Assembly (NCBI GenBank): GCA_964016885.1
Contig: OZ024740.1
Coordinates: 293,371,217-293,435,216 of the forward strand
DNA length: 64,000 nucleotides
Direction of reading: 5' to 3'
Origin: Eledone cirrhosa
Lineage: Eukaryota; Mollusca; Cephalopoda; Octopoda; Eledonidae
Under the pieces are notes generated by a model. That model worked only from the letters and a program-made list of their open reading frames with translations, searched no databases and was not told the DNA's origin. Position 1 is the first letter of the stretch; the number at the start of each line of letters is the position of its first letter. Of the stretch, positions 43,213 to 54,398 are shown in pieces. A program made the position numbers and the translations under genes.

Positions 43213-43956
43213 ACATTTGAGGGACATACGACTCGGTTTGGATACTCCTGTCGCCCGTCATTTCTGTTCTCCTGGTCATTCTTCCCTACATGTTTCAGTC
43301 CTGGGTGTCCTTTTACATCATGGATCACAGGCCTCGCGCACCAGGACTGAACAAAGTCTGATTCACCGCCTTGGATCCTATTCCTCTCTTGGACTCAACT
43401 CACCTCCCCAATTTCTCTAATACCCGTCCATTATCACACACCTTGATTCCTATTGCTTTCTCTTGATCATTAGCAGCTTCTCTTACTACTAATACATGCC
43501 GATACACACCCTTATATGAACATACTTTTGCTCATAGCTTCTTCGTACTTACATGCACACACTCTTTTACACACACATTTCTTCTTAGCTTCGTACAGAC
43601 CTATAATAACACACATACACACACTAACTCATGCTTACGCATGTGTTCAAGTATAGCTCTTTTTACAAAACGTTTTTTTTTCCCATTTCAGGTAGATGCC
43701 TGCCATCATCCACTTTTCTAAAAAAAACAAATCGTACACAAAACGCCAGCACCAACAGTTTTGTTATTTTTATCTAAAGACATTTTTTCCAATTCCAACC
43801 CGCCCGTCCCCTCAATCTATTTTATTTCTCATTCTTTCTTCTGATGAAGGACTAGCGTCCGAAACATTAAGACTCTCTTCCTGCTATATCAAGCGTTAAC
43901 CTAATATATACCTTCCATATACTGTACCGATTGTGTTGTTATTTCTGTTTACCTTT

Positions 43957-43960
<4 letters not shown>
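43213..43960 (+). pseudogene. 5'-truncated Penelope-like element, GIY-YIG C-terminus
   Basis: It begins after (TA)n with a frame reading RDIRLGLDTPVARHFCSPGHSS, then LHVSVLGVLLHHGSQASRTR and GLNSPPQFL-stop at 43,420. This is the end of the GIY-YIG domain seen at 32.5-33.3 kb. The non-coding 3' region follows, with the hammerhead-like core and the TTATTTCTGTTTACCTTTTA end. It has no (TG)n tract. Confidence 0.7.
43834..43880 (+). ncRNA. hammerhead-like core
   Basis: CTTT-CTT, CTGATGA, A, stem II GGAC-TAGC-GTCC (4 bp perfect), GAAAC, ATTAAG. The core is complete; stems I and III are minimal. Confidence 0.5.
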
Positions 43961-43979
<19 letters not shown>

Positions 43980-43988
<9 letters not shown>

Positions 43989-44760
43989 CGTCTCTTCTTC
44001 ACCCACTTATTTCTGGGAGGATTGTCAGGGCAGAAACCTCAAGCACGCCTTCCAGCAGGTCCTGTCAGAAACAACCATCGCCAATTGATCCAGTTGGATC
44101 CCCAAGCGTGACCAACTGAGCTCATGAATGTTATCAAACCATCCAGTGTGTCCTCTCAGAAGCAACGTCTCCAACTGATCCGACTGGATCCCCAAGTGAG
44201 AACGGCCCAACTCATGGATGTTATCCAATTATCTTGCTCAGGGTCTACTCCTGGGTCTCCTGCCAGTTGGTTTTTCCAGTAAAATCTGTCCATCGATTTT
44301 TTCCTGACATTCTAACCACATGTCCATAATATCAGAGCTCTGATCTCTCAATTCTGAGAAGTAGTAGTTCTACTTGGAGCAACTCTCTGATCTCAGAGCT
44401 ATGCACTCTATTGAGTAACGTTATTCAAGAGACCCTTCTGAGGAACCCCATTTCAGCTGCTTGTTTTTTGTGATTGCATTCCTTTGGTCATTACCCAAGT
44501 TTCATGGCACAAATACTGCGTTGAAGATAACAAGTTTGACTTTTACACCTACCTCCCTTCTTTTGATTACCTAATGCTGAAGCTGGTACATTACTGCACC
44601 AGCTCCTGCAATTCTTGCATTTAATTCAGACTTCTCCTTTCATCACTTGTGCATGTGACCCTGAGATACTTGAACTTTTCCACCTGCTTCAGTGGAACTC
44701 CATTCACATGTAGAGTGCACTGCACAGTCTTCACAGCACTGGTTATCATTCCTGCTGTGC
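43980..44760 (-). pseudogene. LINE ORF2 C-terminal relic
   Basis: Minus-strand pieces in order: VNGVPLKQVEKFKYL, CHETWVMTKGMQ, GRRPRSRP-ARWLDNIHELG, QLETLLLRG, then a second copy of the end HELSWSRLGIQLDQLAMVVSDRT. The order (KYLGV..., ESWVM, GRPRxRWLD) is that of the thumb-to-C-terminus region of RTE/CR1-superclade LINEs. There are multiple stops. The terminal part is duplicated, as at 17.9-18.3 kb. Confidence 0.6.
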
Positions 44761-44802
44761 AGCACTATGCACCAAGCCTATGTATATATCTGTGTGTATG
44801 CA

Positions 44803-44836
<34 letters not shown>

Positions 44837-44934
44837 CAGGGTGTCCCCCAAAAATCTATACACACTTTGATTACCTCTACAGGCAATATTTATTAGAATG
44901 CTGTTGAAGTGTGTATACATTTTTTGGGGACATC

Positions 44935-44980
<46 letters not shown>

Positions 44981-45203
44981 CCAAGAGATGGCAACATGAA
45001 TGGACCTGTTATTTTTCTCTAAAAACATTTTTTTCCAATTCCACCCTGCCTGTCCCTTCAATCTTTCTAATTTCTCATTCCTTCTGCCGATGAAGGTAAA
45101 CAATTTGAAGACCCTCTTCCTGCTATTTCAAGTCTTAACCTAATATATCCCTTCCATATAATGTATCAATTGTGTTGTTATTTCTGTTTACCTTTTATAT
45201 ATA
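44981..45203 (+). mobile_element. decayed PLE 3' end
   Basis: It matches the 3' non-coding region of the 43-kb PLE (CTTCCTGCTATTTCAAG, TTGTGTTGTTATTTCTG). The hammerhead core has decayed to CCGATGAAGG...TTTGAAG. Confidence 0.6.
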
Positions 45204-45235
45204 TATATAATTTAAATTACAATATATATTTATAT

Positions 45236-45768
45236 ATAGAGAGAGAAAAAGAGCCATATGTCATTTGAGAAACACAGTATTTTGTACATATATAAAGCAC
45301 ATAATATTTTGAGTATATAACTGCTCTAAATTCTTAATTTGTTGAGCTGCTTTTAGTGTGACTAGTACTTTCTACCTATTTCTAGCGGATATGACATCCA
45401 ATCCTGCTCATATCTGCTGCCACAGTTAAAACATTCTCACATTATACAATCTATCGTTTGGGCCTAATTCTCAGATCTCGACATATAAGAGTATTTTGTA
45501 CACTATACTCTATTGGAACTTATCCAAAGACAAATTCCTCTGATGATTGATTCAATTCTCCCATAACTTTACCAAAATCAATAGTTGGAGATTGATGATC
45601 GATTGCTTCGATTGATTTTTGTTATGGTTTACGAACTATGAAATGGTTCCATAAGGAAAGAAGAACTTTTCCATTTCAATGTACATATTTTTTCAAAAAT
45701 ATTATGTGCTTTATATATGTACAAGATACTGTGTTTCTCAAATGATATATGGCTCTTTCTTTCTCTAC
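45236..45768. repeat. fold-back element, about 85-bp arms
   Basis: Arms 45,236-45,322 and 45,689-45,768 (AGAGCCATATGTCATTTGAG / CTCAAATGATATATGGCTCT) enclose about 365 bases without coding capacity. Confidence 0.8.
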
Positions 45769-45900
45769 ATATATGCGTATATCTTTTAATGTGAATTATT
45801 GATGCTCTGGGCAAATGTCCATTGAGCTTTTCTACTGAGAAACATAAACATTATCCATATTATATATGTTGTGATACCTTAAATCAGTATATATATATAT

Positions 45901-46550
45901 AGAAATAAGAGGGATCAGATGTTGTCTACTCGAGAGAAGGCTACGTTGGTATGGTCACGTGATGCGCATGAAAGACGACAGCTGTATAACAAAGTGCAGG
46001 GCAATAAAGATAGACGGTAGCCACGGAGTAGGCAGACCCAGAAAAACCTGGGACGAGCTGATAAATTCCGACCTCACACACTTACACCTCGCCAAGACAA
46101 TGTCACTAGACCGAGACCTTTGGCGGTACTCAGTAATAGAGAAGACACGCCTTACCTAAATACAAAGTAAAACCTACTACAGTCAGTAGGCAGCTCTAAC
46201 AAAATACACCCCCGTCCCACCACCCGCACCCCATCCACACCGCCCCTTTGAATGTAAAGTTACGTTGGTGCCACAACATCCAGGCCGAAACAAATGAGAT
46301 CGTGTAGGTGTCACGACAAAAAAACACACAGTCCACGCTGTAATATGGCCGTGTAGGCAACACGGTAAAAACCTCCCAGCCCCACACTGTAAATGTGGTT
46401 GGTGTTAGGAAGGGCATCCAGCTGTAGAAAACCTGCCAGACAGTCCTATGCGAGCAAGACAATCACTCTTACCTCAAGTGGGAAAACTCCCGTTCAAACC
46501 CATGCAAGCGTGGAACACGGACGTTAAACGTTGATGATGATGATGATGAT
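45901..46550 (+). mobile_element. 5'-truncated LINE, ORF2 end and 3' UTR
   Basis: It starts directly after (TA)n. The frame reads EIRGIRCCLLERRLRWYGHV, DDSCITKCRAIKIDGSHG and GRPRKTWDELINSDLTHLHL to a stop at 46,159, the C-terminus of the LINE family at 47 and 49.4 kb. The 3' UTR ends in (GAT)n at 46,550, where an inverted SINE begins. Confidence 0.8.
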
Positions 46551-46899
46551 ATCATCATCATCATCATCATCGTCATTTACGTCCGCTTTTTCCCTGCTTG
46601 CAAGGGTGGGACGGGAACTGATTCTGGCTTGATTTCTACAGCTGGATGCCCTTCCTAACACCAACCTCAGTTACAGTGAGTGCTGGGTGCTTTTTTGCCG
46701 TGGCACCTCCACGACCACTTTGCAGTGGAATGATAGGGATCCCAGTCCCTTTCATCTCATTTCTACAGCTGAGTAAACTGGAACAATGTGAAATAAAGTG
46801 TCTTGCTCAAGGAAACAACACATCACCCGGTCTGAGAATTGAACTCACAACCTTTCGATTGCAAGGCCACTGCTCTAACCACTAAGCCATGTGCCTCCA
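46551..46899 (-). mobile_element. full-length tRNA-SINE, tail-to-tail with a LINE
   Basis: Reverse-oriented copy of the 41.8-kb SINE. Its (ATC)n tail abuts the (GAT)n tail of the LINE. The tRNA-like head ends at GTGCCTCCATG. Confidence 0.88.
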
Positions 46900-46947
46900 T
46901 GAATTAAATGAAGTAGATGAAATGAAATTATATATATATATATATAT

Positions 46948-48357
46948 GTTCTTAGCCCCCTACTATTTATTATTACCCTCCAGGCTATAACAGTGAAGTT
47001 CAAGACCGGCTGCCCATGGGAACTCCTATACGCAGATGATCTAACGCTCATAGCTGAATCAATGGCCGAGCTAGAGAAGAAATTCCAAACATCAAAAGGC
47101 CTTAAAATTAACCTGGCTAAGACTAAAGTTCTAGTTTGTAAGAAAGAAAATAAGGCGGCGGTCTCCTCCGGGAAGTGGCCATGCACAGAGTGTAGGAAAG
47201 GCGTAGGTAGAAACTCCATTTTGTGTCCCAAATGCAAAGTTTGGGTGCATAAAAGATGTAGTGGGATCACAGCTAAGCTAACTAAGAACATAGATTTTAC
47301 ATGTGGCCGGTATTCTGGCGCAATAAGTAGCAGCAAGTGCCCACAAAATACTAGCTCTTTCAACTGCGCAGAGGGTTCTATAGAAATAGTGGACAGCTTC
47401 CGTTACCTGGGTGACAAAATCAGCAGTGGGGGAGGGTGCTCTGAAAGTACAGTAGCTAGAGTCAGAACTGGATGGAAAAAGTTCAGAGAGCTTATACCAC
47501 TATTAGCCGCTAAAGGGTTCTCCCTAAAAATGAAAGGCAGGTTGTACGATGCCTGCATACGAACAGCAATGTTGCATGGCAGTGAGACCTGGGCATTGTG
47601 TGCAGAGGATATACGCAGACTAGAGAGGAACGAAGCTTGCATGCTCCGCTGGATGTGTAATAGTAATATACGTGAATGACAAATGACGAACTAAGGAAAA
47701 AATTAGAAATAAGAGGGATCAGATGTTGTCTACTCGAGAGAAGGCTACGTTGGTATGGTCACGTGATGCGCATGAAGGACGATAGCTGTATAACAAAGTG
47801 CAGGGCAATAAAGATAGACGGTAGCCACGGAATAGGCAGACCCAGAAAAACCTGGGACGAGCTGATAAACTCCGACCTCACACACTTACACCTCACCAAG
47901 ACAATGTCACTGGACCGAGACCTTTGGCAGTACTCAGTAATAGAGAAGACCCGCCTTACCTAAATACAAAGTAAAACCTACTACAGTCAGTAGGCATCTC
48001 TAACAAAATACACCCCCGTCCCACCACCCCCACCCCATCCACACCGCCCCCTTCTATGTAAAGTTATGTTGGTGCCACACCATCCAGGCCGAAACAAATG
48101 AGATCGTGTAGGTGTCACGACAAAAAAACACACAGTCCACGCTGTAATGTGGCCGTGTAGGCAACACGGTAAACACCTCCCAGACCCACACTGTAAATGT
48201 GGTTGGTGTTAGGAAGGGCATCCAACTGTAGAAAACCTGCCAGACAGTCCTATGCGAGCAAGACAATCACTCTTGCCTCAAGTGGGAAAACCCCCGTCCA
48301 AACCCATGCAAGCGTGGAACACGGACGTTAAACGTTGATGATGATGATGATGATGAT
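46948..48357 (+). pseudogene. LINE RT fragment with zinc-finger insert, one frameshift
   Basis: The frame is open from the first base after (TA)n: VLSPLLFII...CPWELLYADDLTLIAE (RT palm with catalytic YADD); NLAKTKVLVCKKENKA; a PHD-like Cys/His block WPCTECRKGVGRNSILCPKC and KVWVHKRCSGI; then the thumb (DSFRYLGDKISSGGGCSEST, RLYDACIRTAMLHGSETWAL); and LRWMCNSNIRE-stop at 47,679. A small indel there (GTGAATGACAAATGACG, against GTGAACGGCAAAGCATAAGCG in the 49-kb copy) breaks the frame. The C-terminus continues at 47,676-47,963. A 21-base in-frame deletion removes part of the segment after YADD. The 3' UTR ends in (GAT)n at 48,357. Confidence 0.82.
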
Positions 48358-48366
48358 ATATATATA

Positions 48367-48760
48367 ATCATCATCATCATCATCATTTTACGTCCGTACT
48401 TCCTTGCTGGCAAGGGTGGGACAGGAACTGATTCTGGCTCGATTTCTACAGCTGGATGCCCTTCCTAACACCAACCTCATTTACAGTGAGTGCTGGGTGC
48501 TTTTTTTTTCTGTGGCACCTACACGTCCACTTTACAGTGTGGGCTGGGTGCTTTTTTGCCGTGGCACCTACACATCCACTTTACAGTGGAATGATAGGGA
48601 CCTCAGTCCTATCATCTCATTTCTCCAGCTGAGTAAACTGGAGCAATGTGAAATAAAGTGTCTTGCTCAAGGAAACAACACATCACCCGGTCTGAGAATT
48701 GAACTCACAACCTTTCGATTGCAAGGCCAATGCTCTAACCACTAAGCCATGTGCCTCCAT
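48367..48760 (-). mobile_element. tRNA-SINE with internal 51-bp duplication
   Basis: Full-length copy, tail-to-tail with the preceding LINE. The segment GGGCTGGGTGCTTTTTTGCC...CTTTACAGTG is present twice at about 48,487-48,587. Confidence 0.85.
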
Positions 48761-48770
48761 ATATATATAT

Positions 48771-48997
48771 CATCATTCATCATCATTTCATTTTCCGTCC
48801 GCTTTTCCCTGCTTGCAAGGGTGGGACGGGAACTGATTCTGGCTTGATTTCTACAGCTGGATGCCCTTCCTAACACCAACCTCATTTACAGTGAGTGCTG
48901 GGTGCTTTTTTGCCGTGGCACCTACACGACCACTTTGCAGTGGAATGATAGGGACCCCAGTCCCTATCATCTCATTTCTACAGCTGAGTAAACTGAG
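48771..48997 (-). mobile_element. tRNA-SINE lacking the tRNA-like head
   Basis: The copy runs from (ATC)n to CTACAGCTGAGTAAACTGAG and stops at (TA)n. The head is absent, so it is 5'-truncated like the LINEs. Confidence 0.82.
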
Positions 48998-49042
48998 TAA
49001 ATATATATATGATGATGATGATGATAATGATGATATATCATA

Positions 49043-50539
49043 ATCATCATCATCATCAACGTTTAACGTCCGTGTTCCACGCTTGCATGGGTTTGGACGG
49101 GGGTTTCCCACTTGAGGCAAGAGTGATTGTCTTGCTCGCATAGGACTGTCTGGCGGGTTTTCTACAGCTGGATGCCCTTCCTAACACCAACCACATTTAC
49201 AGTGTGGGGCTGGGAGATTTTTACCGTGTTGCCTACACGGCCACATTACAGCGTGGACTGTGTGTTTTTTGTCGTGACACCTACACGATCTCATTTGTTT
49301 CGGCCTGGATGTTGTGGCACCAACATTACTTTACATTGAAAGGGGCGGTGTGGATGGGGTGGGGGGACGGGGGTGTATTTTGTTAGAGATGCCTACTGAC
49401 TGTAGTAGGTTTTACTTTGTATTTAGGTAAGGCGGGTCTTCTCTATTACTGAGTACCGCCAAAGGTCTCGGTCCAGTGACATTGTCTTGGAGAGGTGTAA
49501 GTGTGTGAGGTCGGAATTTATCAGCTCGTCCCTGGTTTTTCTGGGTCTGCCTACTCCGTAGCTACCGTCTATCTTTATTGCCCTGCACTTTGTTATACAG
49601 CTGTCATCTTTCATGTGCATCACGTGACCATACCAACGTAGCCTTCTCTCGAGTAAACAACATCTGATCCCTCTTATTTCTAATTTTTTCCTTAGTTCGC
49701 TTATGCTTTGCCGTTCACGTATGTTACTATTACACATCCAGCGGAGCATGCAAGCTTCGTTCCTCTCTAGTCTGCGTATATCCTCTGCACACAATGCCCA
49801 GGTCTCACTGCCATGCAACATAGCTGTTCGTATGCAGGCATCATACAACCTGCCTTTCATTTTTAGGGAGAACCCTTTAGCGGCTAATAGTGGTATAAGC
49901 TCTCTGACCTTTTTCCATCCAGTTCTGACTCTAGCTACTGTACTTTCAGAGCACCCTCCCCCACTGCTGATTTTGTCACCCAGGTAACGGAAGCTGTCCA
50001 CTATTTCTATAGAACCCTCTGCGCAGTTGAAAGAGCTAGTATTTTGTGGGCACTTGCTGCTACTTATTGCACCAGAGCACCGGCCACATGTAAAATCTAT
50101 GTTCTTAGTTAGCTTAGCTGTGATCCCACTACATCTTTTATGCACCCATACTTTGCATTTGAGACATAAAATGGAGTTTCTACCTACGCCTTTCCTACAC
50201 ACTGAGCATGGCCATTTCCCGGAAGGGACCGGCGCCTTATTTTCTTTCCTACAATCTAGAACTAGTCTTAGCCAGGTTAATTTTAAGCCCTTTTGATTCT
50301 AGGCCATGCTTCCATGTTTGGAATTTCTTCTCTAGCTCGGCCATTGATTCAGCTATGAGCGTTAGATCATCTGCGTATAGGAGTTCCCATGGGCAGCCGG
50401 TCTTGAACTCCACTGTTATAGCCTGAAGGGCAATAATAAATAGTAGGGGGCTAAGAATAGAGCCCTGATGTACACCAACTTTTACACTAAACTCTTCACT
50501 ATATTCGTTGTTAATTCTAACCTTGCTGACTGTTTCTTT
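49043..50539 (-). mobile_element. 5'-truncated LINE with 3' UTR
   Basis: The largest LINE copy of this family here. Its 3' UTR (49,043-49,420) carries the shared tail GGTTGGTGTTAGGAAGGGCA and the (GAT)n end. Its 5' end abuts (TA)n at 50,540. Confidence 0.85.
49423..50265 (-). CDS. LINE ORF2 C-terminal part, open frame
   Basis: A minus frame of about 280 codons reads VLDCRKENKAPVPSGKWPC, then the PHD-like block (C-x2-C-x10-C-x2-C-x4-H-x2-C within CSVCRKGVG...KCKVWVHKRCSGI). Next are the RT thumb (DSFRYLGDKISSGGG), RTAMLHGSETWALCAEDI, RERQSISELRKKLEIRG, and the C-terminus GRPRKTRDELINSDLTHLHL ending TRLT-stop. Compared with the 47-kb copy, two bases are missing near 50,266 (AAGACTAGTTCTA against AAGACTAAAGTTCTA). 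This shifts the upstream YADD part out of frame. The protein is therefore not functional although this part is intact. Confidence 0.7.
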   Translation of the reverse strand, partial: LVLDCRKENKAPVPSGKWPCSVCRKGVGRNSILCLKCKVWVHKRCSGITAKLTKNIDFTCGRCSGAISSSKCPQNTSSFNCAEGSIEIVDSFRYLGDKISSGGGCSESTVARVRTGWKKVRELIPLLAAKGFSLKMKGRLYDACIRTAMLHGSETWALCAEDIRRLERNEACMLRWMCNSNIRERQSISELRKKLEIRGIRCCLLERRLRWYGHVMHMKDDSCITKCRAIKIDGSYGVGRPRKTRDELINSDLTHLHLSKTMSLDRDLWRYSVIEKTRLT

Positions 50540-50556
50540 ATATATATATATATATA

Positions 50557-51026
50557 GAAGTCGATGGAAACCGTGGAGCGGGGAGACCCAAGATGACCTG
50601 GAATGAGGTGATAAAAGCCGACCTTACCCAATTACACCTCTCAAAGGCGATGACACACGACCGTGACCTCTGGCGTCACGCAGTAATACAGAGTACCCGA
50701 CCTCCCATGGGTACAAGCTGAAGCATATAGACAATATGCCCCCACACCCCCCACCGCAAGGTGGTCGTGGAGGTGCCATGGCAAAAAAGCACCCAGCCCA
50801 CACTGTAAAGTGGACGTGTAGGCGCCACGAAAAAGCACCCAGCACTCACTGTAAATGAGGTTGGTGTTAGGAAGGGCATCCAGCTGTAGAAAGCAAGCCA
50901 AATCAGTTCCTGTATGAGCAAGGCATGGTCAGCCGACCAGACACTGCCCACAACAGGACAACCCGTCTAACCCATGCTAGCATGGAAGAACGGACGTAAA
51001 ACGGTGATGATGATGATGATGATGAT
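50557..51026 (+). mobile_element. LINE 3' end, second subfamily
   Basis: It begins after (TA)n with VDGNRGAGRPKMTWNEVIKA, DLTQLHLSKAMTHDRDLW and a stop at 50,720. Its 3' UTR has AGCACCCAGCACTCACTGTA and TGAGGTTGGTGTTAGGAAGG, closer to the SINE tail than the 47-kb LINE is. It then reads ACCCATGCTAGCATGGAAGA and (GAT)n. Confidence 0.8.
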
Positions 51027-51029
51027 ATA

Positions 51030-51420
51030 TTGTTTTGCAAGGTTTTTTATATGAAATCATGTGTTGAAACATATATTCTTATATTTGGGAAGGATCATGT
51101 TAAATATTGCTAGAAAAATATAGTAAAACCACTCTTTGATTTGAGTTGGTTTTTGCTTCAATATATATGTATTTTATATATATATTTCTATAATTTATTC
51201 AGTTGGCAATCAATGTTTATCATTGATTGACCTGTAATTTAAAAAATATAAATATAAATATAAATATATAGAAACTATATCTATATTAATATTTTTTTAA
51301 CTGTTTGTCAATCAATGATAAACATTGATTGCCAACTGAATTAATCATAGAAATATATAAAAAAGATAAATATACTGAAGTGAAAACCGACCCAACCATA
51401 CGAGTATTTTACTATATATA
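51030..51420. mobile_element. paired PLE ends without interior
   Basis: Two inverted PLE ends (51,075-51,235 and 51,300-51,420; CAATCAATGTTTATCATTGATTG and its inverse) face each other across AT-rich DNA. They are of the type at 34.3 and 36.9 kb. No coding or hammerhead sequence remains. Confidence 0.7.
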
Positions 51421-53918
51421 GCTGGTGTTTGAGTGTGTTTATGTGGTCAAGTCAATGGCTAGTGAGTGAAGAATTGTTGCTATGAAGTATTACCATAGTT
51501 GATGAAACCAGTAGTTGTAATAGCTTGGTGTAGCACTGATATTGTCATGGAGAAGACAATTTTCCTAAATTTCAATATATATTTACAAATGAACTAGACA
51601 CCGCCAATTTTTATGTTCTTATTAGTTGCATGATCTACTCTCATATCATGTTCAGTAATGAACAAATGAAAAGTTCTTTCATTATGGTACCATAAATGTT
51701 TGTGATGTGTGTAGGTTGGTATCAGTGTGTGTGTGTAAGTAAGAAACTCCTTTCCAGAAATAACTTCTGGAAAGAAGAAATGTGTGACATGTAGGTTGGT
51801 TGGCTGTGTATTTGAATGTAGAAACTAAATATAATGAATTCTGCATTTCTTCGTTGAAGTTGGTATGTCTGACCAGAACAGCTGACCACATACTCTAGGG
51901 TCCTAAATAATAGGACGGGGTTGGAATAAGCATGGTAATTTTTCTAGGCTGTCTCCGATGTTTTAAAAACCAAAATTTCACTTGAGATAGATTAGCAAAA
52001 TTTGATAAGCGGGGAGGGGAGGAATGAGAGAGGGGGAGTTGGAAAAAAACCTGAAAAATTAATTAACGGGGGTGGGAGATGATTATTCGAGACTCAAGAG
52101 TTGGTCAGAGCTGCCTGGTCAGCTTGGAAGAGAAAATCTGTCTGTGGCAGAACGAATAAGCAGACTGGGGTTTCAAAATGTTTAGAATTTATAAGGATGG
52201 GTTGCCCAGACACATTAAACTGATGACATTTTATAATTTCCTTTTAAACAGAAGCTGTAAATCTAAACAGCGAAAATGTTAGCTCAAACAAAGAAATTGA
52301 TGTCTAAATTTTGCTGACTGAAGTTAAAGGTCACTGGTTGTATATATTTGTCTATTTGAGAACCTTCCGACATTTGTCGTGAGATAATGTTAAATTAAAA
52401 ATAATAATAATTTTTAGTGTTGCACTGCACCCTCTAAAATGGAGGGAGCTGGGGGAACCCTCGGAATTTTCTTTACAGTTTTGTATTTTCAACGGATCTT
52501 ACTTTTAAAATCGTCGGAAGAAAACACAAGAAAAGAAATTCCAACCAAATTAAACTCCGAGATAGCCCCTTCACATCACCGGGGAAAGTCGATTGTGAGT
52601 GAGTTGGATATCAAATTAGTTGAAAACACGCGAAATAAAATCAACAATTTCTCGCCGAACCCCAGCAGCTACTCTTCTATAAATTTACCAAAAGATCTCT
52701 ACCGACACCAGTCGGCACTAATAGACTTTAAAAAATTATTTATTTTAATTATCTTCGTTTTTCATTATAAATGACAAGAAACGAACCCCTAACCTAAATA
52801 GATTACGTAATGTCTGCGTTTATCTTCCCCCACTCTCACTAATATTTCAAGATTACCGCGATGTTTACAAACATAAGTTAGCTATACAACGAATGATCGA
52901 GAGGAACGGTCTTCACTGCAGACCGTATCTCCAAGGAAGTGGTCCCCACACTTATCTGGTGTTTACACAGCAAGAGACTCCACCCATTAACAGTGTTTAC
53001 TGCTGCCTATATATCTAAGGAAATATATTCTGTAACGTCATGTTTACCCAGCCAGCCAGCTTACCTTGGAATTGACCCACATTTTTTTTATACTGTCGGT
53101 AATGTTAATATTTGAATTTATCTTTCACTATCGCTTTTTCGGCAAAACTAGGTTGGCGTGTCTTTTTTTTTTTTTTTTTTTTTTTTTTTTCTTCTTTTTT
53201 AGCTCTAAATCAACTCTGACCTATCTGGACTATTCCATATTTTTAGGACCTATGTAAGATTGCATAATTCAATTTATTTTTTTTTGTAAGACAATATCGG
53301 GGCGTGAATTTGACTGTTATTTCTTGCATTTCTTGCGACCGCATCGTCTCTCATTGACTAGGGCTTCATAGAACTGATCTACACTAAATAGGCATTCGAT
53401 CAAACAGCCTTTTTAGAAACATATGCAACTTCATGCAACAGCGTGTTTTTGTTTTGTGTTTAGTATCATTTATGGCAAATTAGGCCCCTATTTGTGGGAC
53501 GGCTACAATAAAGACCGCTTTGTTGAATAGATGTACACTATTAGATTTAGTTTACACATATGGTTCAGTGTCAAAAACTCTTTTGTTTTGGGTAATTGAA
53601 ACTCTTTTATATACAACGTGAACACATTTCGTATTTTCTCAAGTCTATGTGTAATCGAAGTTCATTGCATGATTCTACTTGTTTTACTATGACGTGATTT
53701 TAACTGTTTTCTTTGTGTAAATTTGCGTTTTATCATTTCAATTCTTGACTCATTGAGTGTGTAAGTATATTTTTTCAATGAAACCTAGTAGTGTAGCGAG
53801 ATAATACATTTTTGTATCATACAATCTTATATATTTTTCTAGATTTCTGTATATTTGTCACATTATATTTCATTGTGAAGTTTCTATCTTCCAAATTGAA
53901 AATGAGACAACAGTAAAT
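51421..53918. other. unannotated unique-looking region
   Basis: A 111-codon frame at 52,439-52,774 (MEGAGGTLGIFFTVLYF start, hydrophobic C-terminus) has no family I recognise and no splice support. A T-run lies at 53,164-53,193. The region is low in repeats, so exons of a host gene could lie here, but none can be shown. Confidence 0.4.
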
Positions 53919-53926
53919 GAAATAAT

Positions 53927-54046
53927 TGTTTCTACTTTTGGCACAAGGCCAGCAATTAACCAGTGCATTACTGGTACTTTATTTTATCGACCCCATAAGG
54001 ATGAAAGGCAAAGTTAACCTCGACGGGATTTGAACTCAGACCGTAA
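53927..54046 (-). mobile_element. SINE with 8-bp target-site duplication
   Basis: Truncated at ...CTCAGACCGTAA. GAAATAAT lies at 53,919-53,926 and 54,047-54,054. Confidence 0.87.
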
Positions 54047-54253
54047 GAAATAATGATTTCATATAATATACATTCTTCTTTTAATGTTTTATCAGAAGCA
54101 AATTAAAATGAATGGGTTCTTCAGAATCTTTAGAACCATTGATTCAAGCTATTGCTACATATAGAAATAGAGAGAAAGTGACGTTTGATGTAGTATCCTC
54201 CACCTTCGACTAACTTACCCTCTGCATCTACTTGTCAAAGAAGTTGATATAAT

Positions 54254-54385
54254 TGTTTCTACTTTTGGCACAAGGCCAGCAATTACCCAGTGCAACCTCG
54301 GCGGGATTTGAACTCAGATCGTAAAGGGACGTAACTATGCTGGAAAGCATGGCGTCCGACCCTCTACCGATACTGCCAATCCAGC
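54254..54385 (-). mobile_element. SINE with internal deletion and 13-bp duplication
   Basis: AAGTTGATATAAT flanks it at 54,241-54,253 and 54,386-54,398. About 50 bp from CATTACTGG to AAAGTTA are missing, so CCCAGTGC joins AACCTCGGC. Confidence 0.9.
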
Positions 54386-54398
54386 AAGTTGATATAAT

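Noticed and set aside
45535..45570. CTGATGA at 45,539
   Set aside because: No GAAA and no pairing stems.
47403..47642. Antisense frame over the LINE thumb region
   Set aside because: It mirrors the real LINE frame. The same antisense pattern appears at 49,703-49,987 over another copy, so it comes from the LINE codons.
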